From NCBI RefSeq assembly GCF_001653235.2, contig NC_035793.1, positions 620,001 through 684,000 on the forward strand: DNA of 64,000 nt, given 5' to 3'. The number at the start of each line of letters is the position of its first letter. Within the stretch, counting starts at the first letter, position 1. The translations under genes were made by a program, and so were the position numbers. This DNA is from Pochonia chlamydosporia 170. Its lineage: Eukaryota; Ascomycota; Sordariomycetes; Hypocreales; Clavicipitaceae. Below, piece after piece: positions 22,163-32,686 of the stretch. The notes below the pieces were generated by a model that worked only from the letters and a program-made list of their open reading frames with translations, ran no database searches and had not been told where the DNA came from.

Positions 22163-25100
22163 GACTCTTCGCTCTCGAATTACGATGGCAAAGTCTCAGG
22201 TGTGCGATTATTGTTTGAGTGGTCTTTCTGCTGAATTTGAAGGAGATAACAGTCTTTATATGTGCCTGCATGGTGTTCATGAAGAGTGGAGGGAGTTGTG
22301 GATAAACGATGTGATGGAAGTTGAGATTAAGATACCAAAGAAAACTTTGATTGAGGTTACTACTTTGACGGTCGAGTAAAATTCGTCATTCTTAAAGGTA
22401 CAAGTCAAGCGTCGTTATTCAGTTACTGCTTACAAAGTATCAGAGAGTTCCATTTATCACTGAACTACTAGGTACATACCCTACATAACCATCACAAAAC
22501 TGTCTCAATATGAACTCGCTTTTATACCCAGGGACTTTACGCGTCATAAACACAACTCACGACATTCACCAAAGAAACCAGAACCAGCATAAGACTCACC
22601 TACCACAATGCACACAAAATGTACAAAGTTATCCATCGCATCTGAACCACGATCTCTCCAGAACACCCCAGCCCAGTCCAAAGTCCTCATCCCATGTGTC
22701 ACCGGAATAAATCATATCTAACCGCGTCCTGGCAATCCGCCCAGTCACTAGCGCGTAGGAAATCAGCTCAAAGTCAAACATGCATAGGACAATCTCGGAA
22801 AGTCTGGGGGCGGGCGGCACAAGGGTAAAACCCGTGGAGAGAGCGACACCAACAAAACAACGGGGAAAGAAATAAGAAACAAAATGTCCACTTTGGGCGT
22901 GACGGTCTTGCGTTTTGAATGCCTCTTCTTTTATTTCCCCGCGTTGTCTGTACGACGGTGGTGCAAAGTGGATTGATTGTGATATTGATAGAACGAATGG
23001 GTTTCAGTCTCCGTCACTGACGGGTACATGCATGGGAGGGTTCTAGCTCCCGCATTTTTCCTTTCTTGTACGCTGGCGGGATCGGTCAGTATGCCGTTTG
23101 CTTGGTCTGTATGACGGGAGGATATGCGTATACAGCGATTGAATGGTGTTTGGTTGTAACTTGTGGTTGTTGGGTCTGGCGATAGGCTACCGGCGCAGAG
23201 GTTGCAGCTACACCAGACGGTCGGATTTGCGGCCAACCAAGCGGGTGTGAACATTTTGATGAGAGAGGTAACATTGAAGGTAACCAAGTCATGTAAACAA
23301 AAATTGACCGTTTTGTGCACAACACAAGACGTCATATGTCGTGATCTAGATCGCACAGAGCAGGGATCTAGGACTCGGATCGGGCTGCGTCCGTCAAGAT
23401 TTAGATTAGTTGCGAATCGGCGCATCCCTGTCCAGAGAGCTTCAAGGGAAGAGAAACTTACTCAGTGGGTGAAGATGAGATGGGCAAATCTCCGGAGGAG
23501 TCTGTCCTTGAAACAATTTCGTGTTCTTGATATGGGTGGGCAACGGAAGAAATCTCCTCTTCTCTCTCCGTTTAATCCCCCTTGTGGTTCTAGAGCAAAA
23601 GAGTAAAAAAAAAAAGTCCCCTACCAATTAAACGCTTGATTCTCATCACAATCCTGTTCCTCCTTGTTGCAGCAAGGGACTCCCCTCCTGAGGAAAGGAT
23701 ATGACAGTTTGGAATCCGAAACGAGACCATGCATACCGAAACTTGGGTCTGGCTACCCTATCGCAGGGAAGAGAGACGGGCGTGTGTTGAAAAGAGTCAA
23801 GAGTCAAGACATGGTAAACGAAAAACTGCGAATAAAAAGCAACATCAGTAGGGGTAACAATCGTCAACGAGAGATAAACGCTTGACCAGCACATGATATC
23901 TTGTGGCGAGTTCTGGCATCTCCGTTGTTTACACCAGATACCTAAACAAGAAGTTTGCGACTTTTGCAGTTCCAAGCAAGACAAGGGGTGTGTGCGACCA
24001 CATGATGATGATTGTAGACCCTGGACATTCGCACGTGGAGACGTGACTTGACTTTTGTTCAAATGAGTGACTTATGACCCAAGGGAGAATTGTTTCTGCA
24101 AGCCTCGAAGACACGCAGGCACGCACGCAACGTGGTAAAGCAGAATTCCCGAGGCGTCTTTCCCGAGGTACCAAATTTTTTCTTTTTGGGGTCTGGTGGT
24201 TTTGCGTCTCTCATTTTTGCCACGGGCGGCGCATTATTGTCTTGGGCGTCGCCAACGTATTAGTGTACCAGGGCGATGGAACAGCTGAAAATCCTGAATG
24301 ACCTAACTTAGTTTCCCTTTGTTTATCAGGGCGAGCGAAACTGACATGGAGGCAAGGCTGCTGGGTAATGAATGTTCTTTCGCCCTGAACTTGACATGTC
24401 AGTTGGTACTTGTGAGGTTTGTACCCAATAGTTCTAGAGTTCCGAGGCTCTCGAGTTGGTTGCAGCTTGACAAGACGTGAACTGGTCAAGGCAAGGTACA
24501 AAGCCACTTGTACCAACCAGGGCATGTGTGAGTATGTGTGAGCCCACCAAGTCTTGTGTTGCGCTGGGCCATTCGCATTTCAGAGCCTCTTCATCACATA
24601 TTTTGTGAGAAATCTGCGTCAATTCCAGAAGGTGCCAGTTGTGAAGATTACGGAAGGCGAGTGCATTAGTACGTGGCCTCAAGGGATGCTCAGGCTGAGG
24701 CCGTATCCAGAACAGGACACACGAGGTAACTTAATGGATTGCCATCGGGCTGCTGGAATGTCACTTGCTGAATTGTCTCTCCCTTCTCTCCCCATGTTCC
24801 ATGTCCCATCTCGACCCAGGTAGGCGGGGTGCCATCAAATGATGGTCCGGTTGCTTGGCAGCTCTGCTTGAGTTGCCTTGTACGGCCATTGTTGAAGCTC
24901 TAATAAGAGACAATTTTTGATATGAACACCCATGCATCTTGAACCTGTACAGTGAAAGCGAGCCAGTTCTGCGCATGGTTCTTGCTTCATGCTTCCTGCC
25001 CGCGAGGTAGACTTACGAAACACATGGGTGAACGCTCCGTAATAGCAACCAGACAACAGTGGCCAACAGGCCAAAATGAAAAAGAGGTCTACACAAAATC

Positions 25101-26581
25101 CCTGGTGTGCAAAAACAGATGCCACCACAGTTACCCACATTTTCCTTGTGCTGGAGCCGAAGTGAGCGAGCATGTGTCGTGTTGGCGTTCTCCGTTTTCC
25201 AACCGTCAATATGCATGCATAGATTCATGCCACTAGAAGAGAATAGCCAACAACACACTCGCGCGCAACACACACATTGTTCATTGCCCGTATGGGGAGA
25301 CGATGCAACAGGTTCCCGCTTGTCATGAGGTAAAAGTGACTCTTGTCTTCTTCCCTGGCAGGGAATTCGGAATGCCCAAAGTGGCAGGCACTGGCAGGTT
25401 GCTGTTGTCTCATGTTTTGATTCAGACGTGAGGTCGTAACGCAAAGTCTCCATCTTTATCTTCGCTGCCTTAAGGATGGCGTGTACACATGAGATGTTCC
25501 ATCATTGTTGGTTCGTTCGAATACTGTACCAACCATGACGACAGCCGGCATCGGGCGCATCTCCCAAACTGCAAGTATGCAACTGCAACAGGGAAAGCAT
25601 TTTGTGTCTTCCGCGGCATTTTACCACCACATCATCCCAATGCCCACCGCCCAGCCACGTGGACGAGGCTATGCCACTTTGATACCGTGATCAGCCACTG
25701 ACCCTTGCGGGACAACGTCCTGCTACCATACAATGGTATGCTGGTTGGACTCTGTCCGAACCAGAATAGCCCTAGAAAGGCGTTTCTGGCTGCCCGCTCC
25801 ATCTTTTCTTTTTGTTGATGCTGCCTTCTGTTACGAGGACAGGATACCCACGACGGGTTTGCCGCACTACCAAAGTACAGCGAGGCCCAAAAAAATATAT
25901 CATGGCTCTGCAGCAGATGAGGAATCAGGGACAAAGAGACTGACTGATTATTAATAATTGCCCCCTAGTGCTGGCTCTGACCTTGCCTTGGCGCTGATTA
26001 CGTACCTAGCTCAAGAGTCAAGACCGGTTGTCATGTTCCTCCGGCACAAACCAAGTTGCACCGGTTCTATATTGACTTAGTTAACATGTCAGTCTGGAAG
26101 GATCTAGCCAAGCCGCCAAGGTCTTCTATCAAGCTTCAATGTTCTCGCCTGCCATCCTGGTAGGTAGCTGGTGCCACTCATCTTGTCAGCCAAACTCAAC
26201 TAGATTGACCAAGTCAAGTCATCATGGCGGGCGGCGGGCCGTCTCATGGCCATCTTGATCAACATCATCATGAGGCGCAATACACAGCTCAGTCTGACAG
26301 CATGGGCAAGCGGGTTTAAAAATGGTCGCTCTGTTGGTTTGACTGTAAACTAATTCAATGGCTCCATGCACATGCAGCCTCTTTTAGCTTCATGCAGCTT
26401 TTTCTTCAATGGTAAGCTGATGCAGATGGTTTGTTGTCAAGCCCCCGATTTTAGTTGCACACCACGGAGGGGGGGGGCCTTCTTCTCGAACTCGCCTCGG
26501 CCTTGGTCTTGGGCCAGACCAAACACAACAACCAGCCACACGAGTTGAACCACGAGCCAAAGGCGCTTGCGTTTTCAACAC
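22163..26581. other. 4.4 kb intergenic region without a supported gene
   Basis: It contains short overlapping ORFs only (largest 164 codons, minus strand near 23000-23400) without motifs. A run of ten As lies near 23606 and a G9 run near 26468. Part of the left end is promoter for the small gene starting at 22162. Confidence 0.55.
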
Positions 26582-28022
26582 TCAACGGCCCCGCTTAGCC
26601 AGGAACTCATCCACACCTTTCCGCTTCTCTTCCGTGCCAAATGTGGTGTAGTACAGGTGTCTTTCGAACAAGTCGTCTCTGCATAAACCATCGGCTGCGC
26701 GGCAGCAATTAAGGCCATTAGCGAATAATGCAGGCCTGCGAGTTCATGTGTGAAGAAAGGATAGAAAGGACAAGGCAGAGCATAAGGCTTGGTTGGTTGA
26801 TCAAACAACTCTTGTTACTTACCCCTACAAATGGCCTCTTTGGCCAATTGAAGTGCCTCCGACCCATGTGTCGTCAGTGCACTCGCAGCTGCAATTGTTT
26901 GCTGCAGCATGTCACCGTCTTCTATGAGGTCACACAGCAGGCCCCATGACAATGCCTCCTCGCTTGTAATTGGCCTACCCATTAGAATGGTTCGCATTGC
27001 CTGGCAATGAAATTTGTTAGCACTTGGTTACCCCCGATCTGCTCCCATGAACAAAGGTTCACCCCACCGGGACAGTGGTGGTAGAGACTTGTATCAAAAG
27101 AGTAGGCAGGTTGCTGGATGCTTGAGACAGGAATACGCACTCGAAACTTGCCAACTGCTGCAGTTAGTCTCTGGGTACCACCTGCACCGGGGATAAGACC
27201 ACGTTTGGTTTCTGGCAGCGCAAAGTATGCAGACTTTGAGGCGAAAATGAGGTCGCACTAGATATAGACACTCCATGCATTAGCCACATGGTGGTTCTTC
27301 TGTTGTCAACATGGCGCAAACGTCCCGAATTGCCTAGCTTCGCCGGGAACGTAGGATGCTTGGCTCCTTGCAGGATTTTTTTTTGTTCTGCTTACCATCA
27401 AGGCCACTTCAAACCCTCCTCCGAGCTATTAGACGCAGAGTTCATGTAAGTTCATGTCCGGACCGTGGGGCTTGGTGCGCTTGGTGCGGGACGAAGATCC
27501 CGTCAACTCGGCTGCACTAGTAACGGAAAATGAATGGGGTAGCATCTTCTCACCGCTGGTCCATTGACAGCCGCGATCAATGGTTTGCGAACCGCGGACA
27601 TCCCGACACACAAATCCTCTAGGTATCGACATGATCGGGCACCAGCGGAATCAAGGCCGGCAATATCTTTGAGATCGGCACCGGCTACAAGAGAAAGTAC
27701 CAAAGGTTTGGTTGTAGTTAGAAATGCTGAACGCCAATGTAACCAAGTGGAGCGGGATGAGTGAAGTGAGACTGATGAGCAAGTGGTGAAGACACAAAAG
27801 TTGAAGTGGCTCACCTGAAAAAAAGGTGCCATTGCCGGATATGACAATGGCATGAACTGCCGGGTCAGTGGATGCGTGCCTCAGCTCCGTAAGGAACTCA
27901 TCAAGCAACTGGCGTGATAAGGCGTTTCTCTTTTCGGGTCTATTAAACGTGATGAGCCTGACGCCGTCGGTAGGTGACGTGGCTTGAACGAGTCCCGATG
28001 TAGACATGTTGGTGATGGACAT
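26582..28022 (-). CDS. Enoyl-CoA hydratase/isomerase family protein (methylglutaconyl-CoA hydratase-like)
   Basis: Six exons: 28022-27815, 27684-27554, 27425-27396, 27257-27141, 27000-26823 and 26694-26582, giving 258 residues. The crotonase fold signatures are complete: oxyanion-hole segment [10 protein letters not shown] near residue 70, [13 protein letters not shown] with catalytic-type Glu119, and [19 protein letters not shown] with Glu139. The 20-residue spacing of the two glutamates equals that of classical hydratases (Glu144/Glu164 in rat). GAGGTQRL and the domain size point to the AUH/short-chain hydratase branch, acting in leucine or fatty-acid catabolism; the substrate is not settled. 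There is no evident C-terminal SKL peroxisomal signal (it ends AKRGR) and no clear mitochondrial presequence. ATG 28007 is an alternative start with a better context. Its five introns are all 128-140 nt, about twice those of most neighbours. Confidence 0.88.
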
Positions 28023-29288
28023 TTGCTTTTCTTCTGGCACAGATACAGATGTAAGTTTTGAACCTGGAAAGGTGATGATGGTGATGAATGGGTGGGAGGA
28101 GGATGGTGTGGGGGGTTCGGTATATGTAGGACCGTATACGTCTCCACGGTCTGTCTGTTTGTCTTGGATTTGGGTCGCTTTCCTCACCTGGTAGCAAATG
28201 AAAACCAACGAGCAAGCAAAGTAAACGATTGCTATCAATGGAGAAGCTGCAGCGAGTTGTAGATTTCCAACCAGCGGTAGGGGGATGGAGACAGCTTTGT
28301 AGACCTAGACAAAAGGATGTTAGTTTTGTTTGGGAAAGAAGAGCAATGCTCGTCGCGGGATGCTCAATGCGCAGAGGGCACAACGAAACAAGTATTGGGA
28401 AGCAACGACAAAGTTATTTGATGGCTGACCAAACTGGCGACGGACCTAAATGGTTTACACCAATTCAACAGCTTGGTGATAGGCGGAGGGGGCATGCTGA
28501 TGCAGATAGATGGAGTCCGTCGATGGAGTCAATGGGGCCGACAAAGATGCGGGTTATACGGCGCATGTAGGTATAAAAGTGAAGATACGGCATTAGACCA
28601 GCCACCTGCAAAAATTGGAGATTGGCCAGATTTGGCCTCGGTCAATTTGCCATTGCGGATGCGTAAACAAATCTGTGAAGCAATAATCTTCAATTTTGAG
28701 AGAAAATCGAACAAGTCATTTGCGGCTGCAGAGGCGTACTTTGACATGAACGGCATCTGGGTCAAAACGGTGGACATGAGTGCCCGCCCGCAGACAGGAA
28801 CAAGTTGTAAAATTGAAACTCTTCGGGTACACAAGCGACGTCAGAGTGTCCAGATGTCGGCAAAAAAGACGCTTGCTGGGATGAGAGCAATAATTGAGGA
28901 CACAAGAGAGACAGTTTAATGTGATGGACTCAGGTCGCACTCACCAAAAATGCCGTCCATATTGTGGATGACGACAAGGTCTCAATCAGTCGTTTGATCA
29001 GACTGGGTTTCTCAGCCTCGAGCTTCAGAATCTTCTCCGCCTTTGCGTCGAACGTCCGGTCTAGTCATGCCAAATGTAGCTACACGTGAGCATCGCGAGC
29101 CGGGGCTACTGGGATTAATTTTCTGGAGTCACAGACAAACATGAAGTCTGACAGAAAGACAACATGGACGACATGGGACCACAGGCAATAGACAAGGGCA
29201 GGCACAAAGTGTCAACTTTGGAAGGCGGGGAAAACTTGACACGGCAGTAGTGTGTAGCGCCTTCCTTAGATGTCAATTACCAGACATG

Positions 29289-29304
29289 TACGGAGTACTC
29301 CGTA
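29289..29304. repeat. Perfect 16-bp palindrome TACGGAGTACTCCGTA
   Basis: Two inverted copies of TACGGAGTA overlap to form a perfect palindrome. Single copies occur at 12625-12633, 15759-15767 and, in reverse, 30084-30092, all intergenic. Its role is unknown. Confidence 0.85.
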
Positions 29305-29660
29305 TCGAGTCATCTGGTCTGCATCATCTCCTGCGAGCAGCGCATGTGGAAGCAGTATCAAGCAGGTCTTTGAAAGCAGGCCATTCATCCATGGCGATGA
29401 TCAGGTAGGCACTTCTGTCACAGGAGGAGATGCACATACTATATGCTCTACAGGGGCAAAAAGTGTTGTATATTGCAATGACAAAGGAGCCCAGAGAGGA
29501 CTGCGGACTGAGGCTGGTAGGGCAAGAAGGAAGGAGCGGGATAAAACAAAGGACCAGTTGACCTGACAATTGGAGGACATAAGTGTGCCAATCTTTCGAA
29601 AACGGCAGGCTGTTGTTGCAGGTCTTCTGGCGGCACTGGGGTAGACGGCGGGTACTTGAG

Positions 29661-29703
29661 TACCTACCTAGGTAGGTACCTAGGTACCTAGGTAGGTAGG
29701 TAG
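29661..29703. repeat. Dense CCTAGGTA palindromic tract
   Basis: A 43-bp run of TACC/TAGG tetranucleotides that is almost entirely self-complementary, related to the tract at 18043-18105. No gene is adjacent. Confidence 0.88.
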
Positions 29704-32007
29704 TCTGTGGGTTGGCGGTTGGCACCAGTTGACCAGCTGGCCACAGCTGGCAGCAGTAACTCACACTGGCTGGCAAGTCGTTTCAATGCCTGGCTACGTA
29801 CCTAGTAGGTCGTCAACTTGAGACTACTCGAAAAACCAGGCACCGAACGGTGGACAACAATAACTGCCAAGTTAATGGGATTGGATGCAGCCGTTCGATT
29901 CAAACGGGCAAAACAATACATTGGATCTCCTCTTGAATGCACAGGGCGGGATTTGACGTGCAGCAATCAAAAAGCCCGCTGGCCACAAACCATGAAATAA
30001 CAAGACTAAACGTCCGATTGTGCCCAGTACCTGTAGTTGCATTGTCATGCCAGGCTGGTCGGTCCATTCAATGTTGCGGGCTGTACTCCGTACCTTCCTA
30101 GGCAGACATTGGACCAAACCAGACAAGACCCCGGCCACTTGCAGCAGACGCATCCAGACTTTGCTGTTGTTCTCCTCATCACCCTGCCTGACGCACCAAC
30201 ACACAATCATCTATCACTTCATTTATATCTGCCAATGGCGAAACTTCTTTCTTGCTAAACATAGACTATCCCAACAGATCCGTGTGGCAGCCCTCATCCG
30301 CAAACTTTCTTTCGTCTGAGTTAACTTACGCCGGACCTGCATTGCTCGTTCCACAGACCACGGGTTTGGAGGGGCCGGCGGCTCAGGAACAGACACAAGA
30401 TGACGACTAAAATGTTGAGGGTGTCATGATGATTGCGGCCGGCCGACAGAAGAAGGGACACAAACGCTTCTACTACTGCATGCCCCGTTTTTACGGCGAC
30501 GGCGACCTCGAATTACCCACCAGACGGGCTTCTCAATATTCCATGTGTCTGGGTAGAAACCCGGAAGAAGAAAGCAAGACAAAGCCGAGTCACAACAGAG
30601 TTGGAGCCAAGCCTTCGAGCACCACATTTACAATCAGGCCATCAAGGGTCACTAGACCGAGCAAGGGCCAAATTCAAGGGTTAACCAGATAACCGAAACA
30701 GTCTCTGACATGATTGCTCGACTCAGCATCCACGCTGACTGTACAGTATGCTACAAGCGCCAAAGCCACGTTGATCGGCCGATTGACCTGCCATAACTCA
30801 TTCTTCAGCACATAGACAAGAGAGATCATGCAGGCTTGGCGCCACGCATGCCTCAACTGCTCGTTGCGCATCGCTACTGTCTTTCAACACTCCATCCCAC
30901 GCACATCCTAAACGTATGTGCATATGTAATCAACGCAAAAATCTGCACTCTTCGAGGCTCGCATGTACGCCAATCCTCGCCGTCCGCTCCCAACGCAAAT
31001 CTGGATACAATCTCAACCCATCAATGGTGGCTAAATGCTTCAGCTATTGTGGTACCGGCCGAGTGGACCTCACGGCCACTGGTTCCTTCAATAAGCCACA
31101 CCCATCCCTGCCTGTCTACCCGGAATCGTGGTGTTCTGGTGCTGGTGTTGGTGGTGTGTGGGGGGTTTGTGCAACTGAATGAGACTTGAAGACTCTCTTG
31201 TGCGATGCGGAACAGCCGCCATGGGCAAGGAAGGCGACGCACACCAAGAAGCAGCCAGGCTGGACCTCGTCCGCATCTGCAATATGACATGGATACTTCC
31301 GGCCATGTCTGGACGAGAACCACCCTATCCCACATGAGCGTACCATACCGAGATTCTCCATCCATGGGCAGACCATTCTTTTACCCCTCCATTCGTTCAC
31401 CCATCCCGAGCGATTTGGCGGAGCAAGGCTAACTTGAGATACCTGCCTGTCTCACCGCGAAGAGACTGCGTGATCGAGTTTTGTGAACTATCGACTGGAC
31501 AAGCACCCTTGTCAAGTTATGAGTCTTGTTACGCCCTCTACTTTTGGCCGAAGTATCCATCTCTGCTTACCCATTTGGGACCTTGGGTTGTTAGCATTGG
31601 AATTCTACACGGGGATTGCATGTCCGCCTACACTAATTTTCCATTCGGCCAGAGGGCCGTGGTTTTAGGCTCACCCCGCCGACTTGGACATGGTCGCACC
31701 CCCCTCCGGATCTTGGACGAGATAATTATCTCAAGTCCTTTTGAGCTGCCCACAAAGAATCAACCCATTTTCTGCCATCAGTTGTATGAGAGACAAAGCC
31801 GACTCCATATAGAACGTCGTGGTTTACGAGAGAATGCCAAATGCTTCTCTGTGCTAATTTGGGAGGATTTTATACTATTTCTAGGTCTTCCAAAGTATGG
31901 GCGGCGGCTGAATAAGACAAACAAACAAACAACCCTCGCCAAAGCAACAAAACGTTGTGCTTGAGCCTGAACTGAACAAACGCAACGACTTACGATTCGG
32001 ATTCCTT

Positions 32008-32055
32008 AAAAAAAAAAAAAAAAAAAAAAAAGGGAGAAGAAGAAGAAGAAGAAGA
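32008..32055. repeat. Poly-A tract followed by GAA repeats
   Basis: A run of 24 As is followed by GGGA and about seven GAA units, all purines on the plus strand. It lies about 550 bp upstream of the TATA box at 32573. Such runs may exclude nucleosomes; equally it may be the tail of an old retroposed sequence, but no body is recognisable next to it. Confidence 0.85.
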
Positions 32056-32572
32056 CGGAGTGAAAAAATTGCTAACCAAGTAACAAATTCCATCCCAGGT
32101 CGAGCACCCGCGGGGGGCCTGCACGAATAGCACAAGCCTCTTTGCTTGCTGAGGGGGGCGTGTACCCATTGAGGAATTATGGTCCAACTTGCCCTTCAGT
32201 CTGCATTATTTTTGAGGTGTACGATCGGTCCTCTACGGCTACTCATTTTCTATGCTCACGGCTCCAAGAAATTGTCGGTAGCCATTTTGGACCCATGTGT
32301 GTCCATGCTCCCTGGGTTCAACTGATTCATTTGGCCACAAAACGGTTACCCCGGTCCAACGACATGCGTACTCATGTATTATGTAGCTTCTCCGTCTGCG
32401 GGCCCAACACAATGTACCAGCCTAGGATCCGAGATGCAAGTATTCTCACCCAGCAGCTTCCCACAGCCTTCCTCAATGGCCCGTCGATATGACCGAGTTG
32501 CCCGGGGACATGGAGGTTGTGCCCTTGGTGAGGAGAACCATGGCAAACGAGCTCAGGGAATGTGTCCAAAAC

Positions 32573-32580
32573 TATATAAA
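32573..32580 (+). promoter_or_regulatory. TATA box of the adenylation-reductase gene
   Basis: TATATAAA followed by GGG lies 107 bp before ATG 32687, a normal distance for a short 5' leader. A transcript starting about 30 nt downstream would begin near 32603, very close to an upstream ATG at 32608. Confidence 0.55.
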
Positions 32581-32686
32581 GGGCCGCTTCCACAATCTGT
32601 CACCTGGATGAAAGGTAGAAGTTCAAGGTTCTTTCTCTATATTCCTATTCCCCTACTCCACTTTAGAGTTGCCCTCAGTCGTCAAC

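Larger units (their letters stand above)
28023..32686. other. 4.7 kb intergenic region with exon-like fragments and repeats
   Basis: It separates the divergently oriented hydratase and adenylation-reductase genes. On the minus strand at 29060-28945 and 28605-28465 there are open segments with splice-site-like borders that read like exons (see findings), but no complete gene could be built. The region also holds the TACGGAGTA palindrome (29289-29304), another copy at 30084-30092, a CCTAGGTA tract and a poly-A/GAA tract. The 176-codon frame at 31434-31964 has its first ATG near 31620, and I saw no motif in it. Confidence 0.5.

Noticed and set aside
22161..22379. 72-codon plus-strand ORF with protein-like composition
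   Set aside because: It overlaps exon 1 of the better-supported minus-strand gene only at the ATG and has no homologue I can name; it is kept only as the alternative in the finding.
31434..31964. 176-codon plus-strand frame
   Set aside because: Its first ATG is about 60 codons in, there is no recognisable motif, and the length is compatible with chance.
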